Below the pieces are notes generated by a model. It was not told where the DNA came from, ran no database searches, and saw nothing but the letters and a program-made list of their open reading frames with translations. A stretch of DNA of 64,000 nt. Source: Flavobacterium sp. MK4S-17. Lineage in GTDB: Bacteria > Bacteroidota > Bacteroidia > Flavobacteriales > Flavobacteriaceae. Of the stretch, positions 53,437 to 62,900 are shown in pieces. The stretch lies in NCBI RefSeq assembly GCF_009848495.1, contig NZ_WWEP01000006.1, positions 62,001-126,000 on the forward strand. Direction: 5' to 3'. The position numbers and the translations under genes were made by a program. The number at the start of each line of letters is the position of its first letter. Position 1 is the stretch's first letter.

Positions 53437-53468
53437 AATAACCTGCAGGTTAACGCCTGCAGGCTATT
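53437..53468 (+). other. Hairpin between permease and TolC genes
   Basis: AATA-a-CCTGCAGG-TTAACG-CCTGCAGG-c-TATT folds into a strong stem. No clear T-run follows, so it may be a partial terminator or an RNA processing site that sets the TolC level in the operon. Confidence 0.5.
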
Positions 53469-53483
53469 ATTTCCTTTATTAAA

Positions 53484-54806
53484 ATGAAAAGATACTTTAT
53501 TTATATAGTTTTTATTTCATCTGCCTGTGTTTGTTCAGGACAGGAAATATGGACATTTGAAAAATGTATGGAAACGGGCATGAAAAACAGCCTTGATTTT
53601 CAGTTAGCACAACTGGATGTATTAAGTGCCGAAAAAACATACAGGCCCGCTGCAATGGAGTACCTGCCAAGGGTAACGGCAAATGCAAGCCATAATTACA
53701 GTATAGGCTCTACTATAGACCCTGCAACAAACAACAGGGTAAGCTCAAATATACAATCAGACAATGTAGGGCTAAATGCAGAAATGGACATTATTAACTT
53801 TAATATTTTTACACAGGCGCGAATAAATAAAATAACTCTTTTAAAAAGCAAAGCCGATAAGGAAGCTATAATTAATGAGTACCTGCTTTCACTACTTGAA
53901 AATTACTTTAATGTGCTGTACACACAGGAACTGCTTAAAATACAGCAAAGCCAGTTTGAAAATGCAAAGTTTAACCTTAACAGGGTTGAAAAGGAAAGCG
54001 GGCTGGGAAGCAGGCCCAAAAGCGATTTATATGATATGCAGCTAAGTTATGCACAGGAAGAAAATGCAATTATAGAAACGCAGCAACTGCTTGAAAACCA
54101 GAAACTATTGCTGTTACAAATAATGAACATAACCGGAACCAATCCTGATAGCTTTAGCGTAGCACCTTTTAACCTCCCCACATTTACTGAAACCGCAGAT
54201 GTAAATGCTGTTTATGAAACTGCATTAAAAAACAATCCTAAAATAAAGGCTGCCGGGCTGGCTGAACAGGTGGCTGCAAAAAACGTAAATATTGAGCGGA
54301 ATAAATACCTCCCTGGATTGTCTTTATACTATAACTATTCCTCTTTTTACTATAAGCAGTTAAATGGTGTTGGCAATACGCAGGCTCCCCCATTTTGGAC
54401 GCAGATAAATGATAACAAAAACCACAATATAGGTGTAAGCCTTAACATACCTATTTTTAATGGCTTTAGGAATCATCGGGATGTACAGCTCGCCAAAATT
54501 GAACGCGAAAAAAACAGGGTTAATAGTGAAAAGGAAAAAATGATACTTATGCAGTCCATAGAGCAGGAAACAGCAAAGCAAAGGCAAAGCCTGGCGCTTA
54601 TCAGCAAAATGGAAGCAACGGTTGTAACAGCACAAAAATCTTTTGCCACAACGCAGGCTAAGTTTACAAACGGCCTTGTTGAGGCTGTAATTTTCACTAC
54701 TGCAAAAAACCAGCTAACAATGGCAGAATATAACCTGCTAAGGGCAAAATTCACAGCACAGTATCAGTACCTTAAATTAAACCTGATACAATACAACAGT
54801 ATTTAA
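53484..54806 (+). CDS. TolC-family outer-membrane efflux protein
   Basis: A signal peptide (KRYFIYIVFISSACVCSGQ) precedes two OEP repeats: WTFEKCMETGMKNSLDFQLAQLDVLSAEK and the second half starting near residue 235 (AVYETALKNNPKIKAAGLAEQVAAKNVN), then GVSLNIPIFNGFRN. Long helices with periodic leucines fit the trimeric channel and tunnel. At 440 aa it is the normal size. It is the last gene of the exporter operon, 74 bp after the permease. Confidence 0.93.
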   Translation: MKRYFIYIVFISSACVCSGQEIWTFEKCMETGMKNSLDFQLAQLDVLSAEKTYRPAAMEYLPRVTANASHNYSIGSTIDPATNNRVSSNIQSDNVGLNAEMDIINFNIFTQARINKITLLKSKADKEAIINEYLLSLLENYFNVLYTQELLKIQQSQFENAKFNLNRVEKESGLGSRPKSDLYDMQLSYAQEENAIIETQQLLENQKLLLLQIMNITGTNPDSFSVAPFNLPTFTETADVNAVYETALKNNPKIKAAGLAEQVAAKNVNIERNKYLPGLSLYYNYSSFYYKQLNGVGNTQAPPFWTQINDNKNHNIGVSLNIPIFNGFRNHRDVQLAKIEREKNRVNSEKEKMILMQSIEQETAKQRQSLALISKMEATVVTAQKSFATTQAKFTNGLVEAVIFTTAKNQLTMAEYNLLRAKFTAQYQYLKLNLIQYNSI

Positions 54807-54867
54807 ATGCTTCAAATTCTCGGTGAGAACATGCAAATACTAAAATAAATACCCCGGATAATTATTT

Positions 54868-54901
54868 TTGTTACCTTGTTTCATAAGTCTGTGTAAATTT
54901 G
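54868..54901 (+). promoter_or_regulatory. Promoter of the SBBP-type protein gene
   Basis: TTG at 54868-54870 and TAAATTTG at 54894-54901 are 23 bp apart; the ATG is 18 bp downstream. Confidence 0.5.
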
Positions 54902-54919
54902 ATTTAAAATCAACAGGTT

Positions 54920-56473
54920 ATGAAACAATTATACTTATTGCCCCTACTATTTTCATTATATGTAAATGCGCAAAGTTTTGAGTGGATTATAACACCTGAA
55001 ACCAGTGTAGACGTTAATCCGGATATGATTGGCTATGCCACTGCGGGCGATGCTGACGGCAATATTTATTTTGCAGGATTTAAAGATACTCCCTATCCGT
55101 ATAATGATATAAAAGGTAATTTATTTTATAACAAATATAATTCGGCAGGGCAATTGCTTTTTAGCAACACCTTTACAGGCAAGGGCAGTGTCTATAAAAT
55201 AGTGGCCGATAATTCCGGTAACAGCTATGTAGCTTTAAACTATTTAAATTCATTCACTGTAAGCGGCACAACATTTACATCATCTTCCCAGGGGGAACAA
55301 TGGGTTTTGCTAAAACTCAACAGCCAGGGCAGCCTTATTTGGTACAGGGAGTTAGATACTGACGTGCCGGAATGGAATGAGATAGCCGATTTCAGGGCAA
55401 TGGCACTGGATGCAATGGGAAACTTATATATAGGTTATGATACTTATTTAAACTCCTATATAATAAAGCTGTCACCTGCGGGCGTTGAAATGCTGACTAT
55501 TGAACAGGAAAATGTAAACCGTATTACATCTGTAAGTGTAGATACTGATGGAAATATAATAGCTGCGGGTTCGTGCGCTAACCAGGACGCAACATATGCG
55601 GGTGTATCAGTAGGCAACAGCCTGCTGTACAATACATATATAGTAAAGTATTCACCCATGGGGCAATACCAGTGGGTAAAATATGTTGAAGATATAACCT
55701 GCCCGCAGACACAGGTGGTAACACATAATGCAAATGAAATATACTTCAGTTCCCATTTATTTGGTGACTACCAGTTTGACGGAATAACTGCCGAAGGCCC
55801 CTTACAGGGATTTTCAGATTTTTTTATTGCAAAATTGGATGCATCTGGCAACTTTCAGTGGGTTAAGGAAGTGCCCGGCCAGGGAATGGTAATTCCGGGA
55901 AACCGAAATTTTTTAAGTATTGACAGTTCCGGCAACATATATTTTACAGGGCAAACGGCAGGCACTATACAATGGGGCAATAATATAACTACAGGCTCCC
56001 AAAATTTTAATTACAGGGGAATAGTATTAAAATACAATCCTTCAGGAAATATTGTAATGGCAAAAACCATAATGGGAAGCAGCTATTCGCAGTTCGGCAG
56101 TATTCATGTAAATCCTGATAACAGCATATATACTACAGGGATAGGTATGGGTACGCTTACATTTGATGCTATACAGCATGTCCCTCAAAATGCCAACTAT
56201 TATCCATTTCTTACTAAAATAAGCGGAAATAGCACATTAGGCACTGAAAAAGAAGGTGCAGGCAAACTGACCGTTTACCCAAACCCTGCCACTAATGCTC
56301 TCTATGTAAATTCTGAAAAAGAAATAGAGGCAACAATATATAACACACTGGGGCAAAAACTAAAAACTGTTATGATAAGCCGTGAAAGCCCTGTATTTAT
56401 TGAAGACTTGGCGCAAGGCTCCTATTTTGTCCAGTTCGCTAACAATTATACTGCAAAAATTATAAAGCAGTAA
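54920..56473 (+). CDS. Secreted SBBP-repeat beta-propeller protein, T9SS type A
   Basis: MKQLYLLPLLFSLYVNAQ is a signal peptide. The body has repeated blade motifs (AGDADGNIYFAG, ALDAMGNLYIGYD, SVDTDGNIIAAG, SIDSSGNIYFTGQT, NPDNSIYTTG) of the SBBP/NHL type. The C-terminus from about residue 445 (LTVYPNPATNALYVN, YNTLGQKL, LAQGSYFVQF) is a T9SS type A sorting domain. It is exported to the cell surface or medium; ligand and function are unknown. A terminator follows. Confidence 0.9.
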   Translation: MKQLYLLPLLFSLYVNAQSFEWIITPETSVDVNPDMIGYATAGDADGNIYFAGFKDTPYPYNDIKGNLFYNKYNSAGQLLFSNTFTGKGSVYKIVADNSGNSYVALNYLNSFTVSGTTFTSSSQGEQWVLLKLNSQGSLIWYRELDTDVPEWNEIADFRAMALDAMGNLYIGYDTYLNSYIIKLSPAGVEMLTIEQENVNRITSVSVDTDGNIIAAGSCANQDATYAGVSVGNSLLYNTYIVKYSPMGQYQWVKYVEDITCPQTQVVTHNANEIYFSSHLFGDYQFDGITAEGPLQGFSDFFIAKLDASGNFQWVKEVPGQGMVIPGNRNFLSIDSSGNIYFTGQTAGTIQWGNNITTGSQNFNYRGIVLKYNPSGNIVMAKTIMGSSYSQFGSIHVNPDNSIYTTGIGMGTLTFDAIQHVPQNANYYPFLTKISGNSTLGTEKEGAGKLTVYPNPATNALYVNSEKEIEATIYNTLGQKLKTVMISRESPVFIEDLAQGSYFVQFANNYTAKIIKQ

Positions 56474-56493
56474 TTTTCTTCTTCATTAATTAA

Positions 56494-56528
56494 GAAGGGC
56501 ATTTCAAAAATGAAAAGCCCTTTTTTTT
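56494..56528 (+). terminator. Terminator after the SBBP-type gene
   Basis: AAGGGCATTTC / GAAAAGCCCTT with a poly-T tail, an imperfect but stable stem. Confidence 0.75.
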
Positions 56529-56673
56529 ATTCTTAGTGTTATTTTAACATGCAGATTTATAATATGCATAATTATGCATTTTAGTAACATAATCATTTAA
56601 TAATTAGAACCTTAGTAACTTTAAATTAATAAAAGTTTAGTGTAAAAATCGTTTTCGCGCCGTTGGTAAAAGG

Positions 56674-56681
56674 TAAATTTG
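56674..56681 (+). promoter_or_regulatory. -7 element (TAAATTTG) of the repeat-protein gene
   Basis: A perfect TAnnTTTG lies 72 bp before the ATG at 56754, giving a leader of about 65 nt. The rest of this 280-bp gap shows nothing else clear. Confidence 0.45.
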
Positions 56682-56753
56682 AAACAGTTAAAGTTAAACC
56701 CTGCAGGTAACATCTTTAATTATAGCAACTTATCAACCTAAAAATTTATTACC

Positions 56754-59700
56754 ATGTTTAAAAAACGATTTTTATTAGCTTTGGCCCTGGCCTGTATTAC
56801 GGGCCTGTCGTTTGCCAGCTTTAGTGCCCGCTATCACAATGCCGCAACAGTTTCGGCAGCGTTTGAATGTACAGGTGGCGGCAATGAAACTTTTGCCAAC
56901 CTGGGTGCAAATGCAAGCAACTATGCAACCCGCAGCTGGACTGGCGATAACGGTGTTGCCTGGACGGCTACCGATGCAAGGACTGACCAGACTTTAAATG
57001 GTAAAGCTGTTGCCATAAGGTCAGGAAATATTCAAAACACATCGGTTATAACCGGAGGTGTGGGTACACTTAGCTTTCAGTATAAAAGGGTTTTTTCAGG
57101 CAACTCTACACTTAAAGTATATGTAAACGATGTACAGTATGGCGGAGACATTGCTGTTTCTTCTGAAACTGCGGCTACTTTTTCTTATGCGGTTAATGTT
57201 GCCGGAAATACTACAATTAAAATTGTAAACAGCGGTAACAGGACAATTATAGATGATATTACATGGAACTGCTACCCATCTGTTAACGGGCCGGAACTGC
57301 AGCTTGCCGATGTGGCTAATAATAATTTTGACTGTGACAGCCTTGAGGTAAACTTCGGCTCTCCGGCAGTTAATACATATCAGGATGCCATATTTTATAT
57401 TAAAAACAATGGTAACCAAAACCTTCAGGTTAGCCAGCTTAACCTTAGCAATACTGATAATTTCAGTATAATATCACCTGCAATACCTTTTTCAGTAGCA
57501 CCTTCAGCATCATCTATTGTTTTAGTACGTTTTCAAAGTACTACTGCCGGAGCTAAAACCGGTACTCTTACAATAGTAAACAATGATACTGATGAGGCCA
57601 GCTGTGTTGTTAACCTTGCCGGTATAGCTGTAGGGCCATGTGCTGCCCCTGTTGCCGATGGTTCTGTAATCACAATAGATAATGTTACTGCTACAAGTGC
57701 AGATTTCAGTATTGAAAATCTTGATGCCGATGGTTACCTTGTTGTTGCTACAACCGCAGCACCGCTTACCAGTGCCCCTGCAGACGGAGTTACTTATGCC
57801 GTAAACGATGCCCTTGGCGGTGGTACTGTAGTTTATAATGGCACTGACAGCGAATTTACAGTTAATGGCCTTAGCGAGGATACAATTTACAGCATATTTA
57901 TTTATCCTTACAATAATGTATCATGTACAGGAGGCCCTGTATATATTGAAGAAGGTTTTGAAGATGAAATTTCTACTCCTGTGGCACCATGTATTGGTGG
58001 CTCTGAAACATTTACAAACCTTGGCAGCAGCCAAAGCAATTATGCTGTTAGAAGCTGGGTGGGAGATAATGGTGTTGCATGGACAGCTACAGATGCAAGG
58101 ACTGACCAGGAACTAAATGGTGAGGCTATTGCCATAAGGACAGGTTCATTATCAAATGATGCGCCGGTATCTGGTGGTATGGGTACATTAAGCTTTAACT
58201 ATAGGCGTGTATTTAGTGGGAACTCTACATTAAAAGTATTTGTAAATAATATTCAGGTTGGTGATGATATTACAGTATCTTCAGAAACTCCAATGCTTTT
58301 TACCCAGTCAGTTGACATTGAAGGAGATGTAACTGTAGAGATTGAAAACAGCGGAAACAGGGTAATTATTGATGACCTTTCATGGGATTGCTACCAGATA
58401 CCAAACGAGCAGGAACTACAGCTTGTTGATATAAACGGTGCAAAACAGGCATGTGGCAATTTTCTGCTTGACTTCGGCAATGTTGAGGCAGGTGTAAGTA
58501 ACGATGCTATATTTACAATACGCAACCAGGGTACTGTAGATTTACAGGTTTCTGCTTTATCGCTTGCTAACAATACTAATTTTGAAATTGTAAGCCCTGC
58601 TGCCCCTTTTACTGTAACAGCCCTTAATTCTATAGACGTTACTGTAAGGTTTAACAGCGCTGCTGCCGGAAGCGATACAGATATACTTACCATTACAAGC
58701 AATGATGCTGACGAGGCAACCTGCGTGGTAAACCTTGCTGCCAATGCGCTTACTGCATGTGTTGCCCCTGTGGGTGGAACTGTTACAATAGCTAACGTTA
58801 CAGATGCTACTGCCGATGTTTCTGCAGGTATAACTGCTGATGGCTATATTGCTGTAATAGTAGAAGCAGGAACAGGAAGTATAGCTAATCCAGTAAATGG
58901 TACAGAATATAATGTAAACGATACTTTAGGTGACGGTACTGTAGTATATGCCGGTACTGATGCCAACTTTACTATATCAGGATTAAACCCTGAAACTGTA
59001 TATGCAATAAATGTTTACGCTTATAATAATACTGATTGTGTTAACGGGCCTGCTTATACCGATGCTTACGAGGATGAATTTGAAACTGCTGTTGCTCCAT
59101 GTGTGGGCGGTACAGAAACTTTTGCCAACCTTGGTGCTAATGCAAGCAACTATGCCGTAAGGACATGGACAGGAGAAAACGGAATAATCTGGACTGCAAA
59201 TGATGCAAGGACAGACCAGACTTTAAATGGCAAGGCTATAGCTGTAAGGTCAGGTTCATTAACTAATGTTACTGCTATAACAGGTGGCATAGGCACATTA
59301 TCATTCCAGTACAAAAGGGTATTTACCGGTAACTCTACCATAAAAGTATATGTAAACGATGTACAGGTAGGTACTGACATTACTGTTTCTTCTGACACTC
59401 CAATGACATTCTCTGAACTGGTAAACATACCGGATGACGCCATTATAGAAATTGAAAACAGTGGAAACAGGGTAGTTATTGATGATGTAAGCTGGGATTG
59501 TTATTCAGAAGTTTCTGCAAGGCCGGCAGCACAGTCTAAAGAAATTAAAACTGCCGGAACTGTTAGCAACAGCAATAGCGAGGTAATGGTTTACCCAAAC
59601 CCAAACAATGGCAGCTTTGAGATAAACCTTGGCAATGCTGCACAAAATGCCGAAGTTGTTATTTATGATTCTCTTGGCAAGCAGGTATTGTCAAAAAAGA

Positions 59701-59807
59701 TAAATGGTACTGAGGCAATAAACCTTAACAATGCGCAAAAAGGTATTTACTTTGCTGTAATTAAATCAGGTAACACAGTAACAAATAAAAAAATAGTTGT
59801 TAACTAA
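56754..59807 (+). CDS. Large secreted repeat protein (A-B-C-A-B-C-A), T9SS type A
   Basis: Signal peptide residues 1-22 (RFLLALALACITGLSFAS). Three A modules (about 38-176, 414-547, 783-918) share GTLSFQYKRVFSGNSTLKVY and IDDxxWDCY and look like jelly-roll carbohydrate-binding domains. Two B modules (182-296, 556-669) are choice-of-anchor-D/Ig-like (TIVNNDTDEASCVVNLAG). Two C modules (298-411, 670-782) are fibronectin III-like. The T9SS type A domain starts near 943. Modules are highly alike at DNA level (period about 1.11-1.12 kb), indicating recent duplication. It is a surface or secreted adhesin or binding protein; the ligand is unknown. Confidence 0.9.
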   Translation: MFKKRFLLALALACITGLSFASFSARYHNAATVSAAFECTGGGNETFANLGANASNYATRSWTGDNGVAWTATDARTDQTLNGKAVAIRSGNIQNTSVITGGVGTLSFQYKRVFSGNSTLKVYVNDVQYGGDIAVSSETAATFSYAVNVAGNTTIKIVNSGNRTIIDDITWNCYPSVNGPELQLADVANNNFDCDSLEVNFGSPAVNTYQDAIFYIKNNGNQNLQVSQLNLSNTDNFSIISPAIPFSVAPSASSIVLVRFQSTTAGAKTGTLTIVNNDTDEASCVVNLAGIAVGPCAAPVADGSVITIDNVTATSADFSIENLDADGYLVVATTAAPLTSAPADGVTYAVNDALGGGTVVYNGTDSEFTVNGLSEDTIYSIFIYPYNNVSCTGGPVYIEEGFEDEISTPVAPCIGGSETFTNLGSSQSNYAVRSWVGDNGVAWTATDARTDQELNGEAIAIRTGSLSNDAPVSGGMGTLSFNYRRVFSGNSTLKVFVNNIQVGDDITVSSETPMLFTQSVDIEGDVTVEIENSGNRVIIDDLSWDCYQIPNEQELQLVDINGAKQACGNFLLDFGNVEAGVSNDAIFTIRNQGTVDLQVSALSLANNTNFEIVSPAAPFTVTALNSIDVTVRFNSAAAGSDTDILTITSNDADEATCVVNLAANALTACVAPVGGTVTIANVTDATADVSAGITADGYIAVIVEAGTGSIANPVNGTEYNVNDTLGDGTVVYAGTDANFTISGLNPETVYAINVYAYNNTDCVNGPAYTDAYEDEFETAVAPCVGGTETFANLGANASNYAVRTWTGENGIIWTANDARTDQTLNGKAIAVRSGSLTNVTAITGGIGTLSFQYKRVFTGNSTIKVYVNDVQVGTDITVSSDTPMTFSELVNIPDDAIIEIENSGNRVVIDDVSWDCYSEVSARPAAQSKEIKTAGTVSNSNSEVMVYPNPNNGSFEINLGNAAQNAEVVIYDSLGKQVLSKKINGTEAINLNNAQKGIYFAVIKSGNTVTNKKIVVN
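56874..59508 (+). repeat. Long intragenic direct repeats (A-B-C unit)
   Basis: Unit starts are at about 56874, 57996 and 59106, so periods are 1122 and 1110 bp, both multiples of three. The third unit contains only the A module. Confidence 0.8.
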
Positions 59808-59831
59808 GCAGCTTTTTTCTCTGTAGTAATT

Positions 59832-59863
59832 AGTCCGGGAGGTTATACCTCCCGGACTTTTTT
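59832..59863 (+). terminator. Strong terminator after the repeat-protein gene
   Basis: AGTCCGGGAGG-TTATA-CCTCCCGGACT followed by six Ts. Confidence 0.92.
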
Positions 59864-59974
59864 GTAAGAATAACATTTTTTTAAAACAATCTTAATTTAA
59901 ATTTTGGTTTTATAAATGTACCTTGCACACATTTGGCAAATACTGAGTTTTCTTGAATTAAATAAAAATAGAAC

Positions 59975-62900
59975 ATGCAAAAAACTACCAGTTTATTTAA
60001 AAGTGTAATAATTCTAATTGCATTATTTACGGGTATGTACACTACTAAAGCGCAGGTATACGTACATAATTTTGACACTGCGCCCATAACTTACCCTTAT
60101 ACTGCGGCCCCGCTTTCGGCCAATCCTGCAATAACAGGATCAACATGGACAAACAGCAGGGGCAACTGGCTTTCTTCAACAGGAGCAACAGGGCAGGCAA
60201 TTCTTGTGGAAACAGTTGTTGGCTCTACCACACCTACAACCACAATAACGCTAAATTTTAATGTGGCAACAGGAAAACTGCTGGATATTACATCTTTTAA
60301 TTTCTGGAGAAGGCGCACGCCTTCGGCTGCACCAAACTGGAGCATGGCAATTAACGGCACTACAGTTTATAACAACAGCTCTATCCCTACAACGGGAAGC
60401 GCTATAGGGCAAACAAATGTGGCTGCCCCGGTAACCGGCTTAACAGGCACAGTTACCGTAACATTTACCTTAAATAACAATGCTACAGGTGCGGGTACTG
60501 TTTATCTTGACGATTTTACTTTATATGGTACTATATCTGATGCCCCTTGTACACAGGCACCTTCAGTTTCATCTTTCATTCCAACTTCGGGCCCGGCAGG
60601 TACCTTGGTAACATTTACAGGAACCGGTTTTGAAGACGGAGTTACCTCTGTAAAATTTAATGGAGTTGAGGCTGCGGGCTTTACCGTAGTTTCAGATACG
60701 GAACTTAAGGCACTTGTACCTGTTGGAACATCAACTGGCCCAATATCAGTTAGTACAGGTGCTTCATGCAATGGCGTTTCGGCTACTCCTTTTACTTTTT
60801 TTGCCACTGACTGTCCCCCTGCACCGCAGGAAATTTATATTTCCGAAATATATGATAAACTGGGCGGTACACCGGGAGCCATAGAATTATATAACCCTTC
60901 GGGCAGCCCGGTTAACCTTAACGGGTACCGCCTTTTAAGGTATGGTGAAATTGGTGACCCGCAGAATGCACCAAGTTTTTATAATATGATATTATCAGGT
61001 ACTATAGGCCCTGAGGATACGTTTTTGGTTACCATTAACATGAACAATAGTGACACTTGTAACATTATTGGCGATTTTGACCTTGAAAATGGTATTAATG
61101 AAAATGATGAGTTTGAATTGCTGAAGAATAATGTAGTTATAGATAATGTAGAGATACCTTTAGGCACCGGACAAACATCCGGCCGTGGCTATACCCTGAT
61201 AAGAAAACCGGGTGCAATAGCTCCTAAAGCTGCTTTTGATGTAAATGACTGGAATGTATTTGGTGATGAAAACTGTGCAGACCTAGGGCAACACCTTGCT
61301 GACCCTATAACACTGCCGCCACCGGGTGAAATTACACAGCAGCCTGTAAGCGAAAGTGTTTGCGAGGATGAAACAGCTACATTTACTGTACAGATAGACG
61401 GTACAGGTTTTACTTACCAGTGGAAGTTTTTAAATGACAGTGGCAACTGGGTTAATGTAAGCGGTGCCAATTATGCAGGCGGTAATACTGCCACACTTAC
61501 TGTAAACGCTGCTCTTGAATTAAATAACACACAATATTACTGCGAAATTGTTTCGGGGGATTGTACACTTATTACAGAAGCGGTTCAGCTGACCGTTTCA
61601 CCACTTCCAATTGTTGCGGTAGCTACAACTTTTGACTGTACACTTAACCTGGGAGGCTTTACAATTACACCTTCTATTGGTACAGGACTAACCTACAGTA
61701 TAAACGGCGGTATGACTTTTAGCGCTAATACTATTTATACAGGTCTTATTGAAGCTGAATATACTTTAATTATACGTTCGGCTACCGGCTGCGAAACCAT
61801 AATGCCTGTAACAATACAGGGGCCTGTACTAACAGCAACAACACAGGATGAAACCTGTAATGCATTAGGAAGCCTTACGGTTACAAGCCCAATGGGTGGT
61901 ACCTATACTTACAGCATTAATGGTGGAACACCACAATCAACTCCTGAATTTACAGGCTTAGCTGCCGACACTTATACTGTTACAGTAGATGACGGTGTAG
62001 GCTGTGTACTGACAGAAACATATACTATTAACGGCCCTGCAACAGTAGTAGTAACCGCAGATTTAGAAGATGAAACCTGCGGTGGTTTGGGAAGCATAAC
62101 TGTTACAAACCCAACAGGAGCTACTTACACCTACACATTAAACGGAGGTGCACCCCAGGCTTCGCCTATATTTGAAAACCTTTCAGCCGACACTTATACA
62201 ATTGTAGCGGATAATGGAAGTGGATGTACTTATACAGAAACGTTTACTATTAATGCCGCACCTACGCCGCCTGTATTACTGGCTGACGTGGTAGATGAAG
62301 TTTGTGGTGCATTGGGAAGCATAACTGTAACCCAGCCTACAGGCGGAACATACACTTATGCTATTAATGGCGGTACACCTCAGGCTTCACCTGTATTCGG
62401 CAACCTTGCTGCCGATACCTATACAGTTACCGCAGATAACGGAAGCGGATGTATTTCTACTGAAACCTTTACGGTAAACCCTGCACCTGCTGCCCCTGTT
62501 TTATTGGCTGACGTAGTAGATGAGGTTTGTGGTGCATTGGGAAGCATAACCGTAACCCAGCCTACAGGCGGAACTTATACGTATACTATTAATGGCGGTA
62601 CGCCTCAGGCTTCACCGGTATTCGGCAACCTTGCTGCCGATACTTATACAGTTACGGCTGATAACGGAAGCGGATGTATCTCTACTGAAACCTTTACGGT
62701 AAACCCTGCACCTGCTGCCCCTGTTTTATTGGCTGACGTGGTAGATGAGGTTTGTGGTGCATTGGGAAGCATAACTGTAACCCAGCCTACCGGCGGAGCT
62801 TATACTTATACTATTAATGGAGGTACGCCTCAGGCTTCACCTGTATTCGGTAACCTTGCTGCCGATACTTATACAGTTACCGCAGATAACGGAAGCGGAT

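Noticed and set aside
57838..58116. Plus-strand frame within the A-B-C-A-B-C-A protein
   Set aside because: It is an out-of-frame shadow in repeat-rich coding DNA, with no start context or domain.
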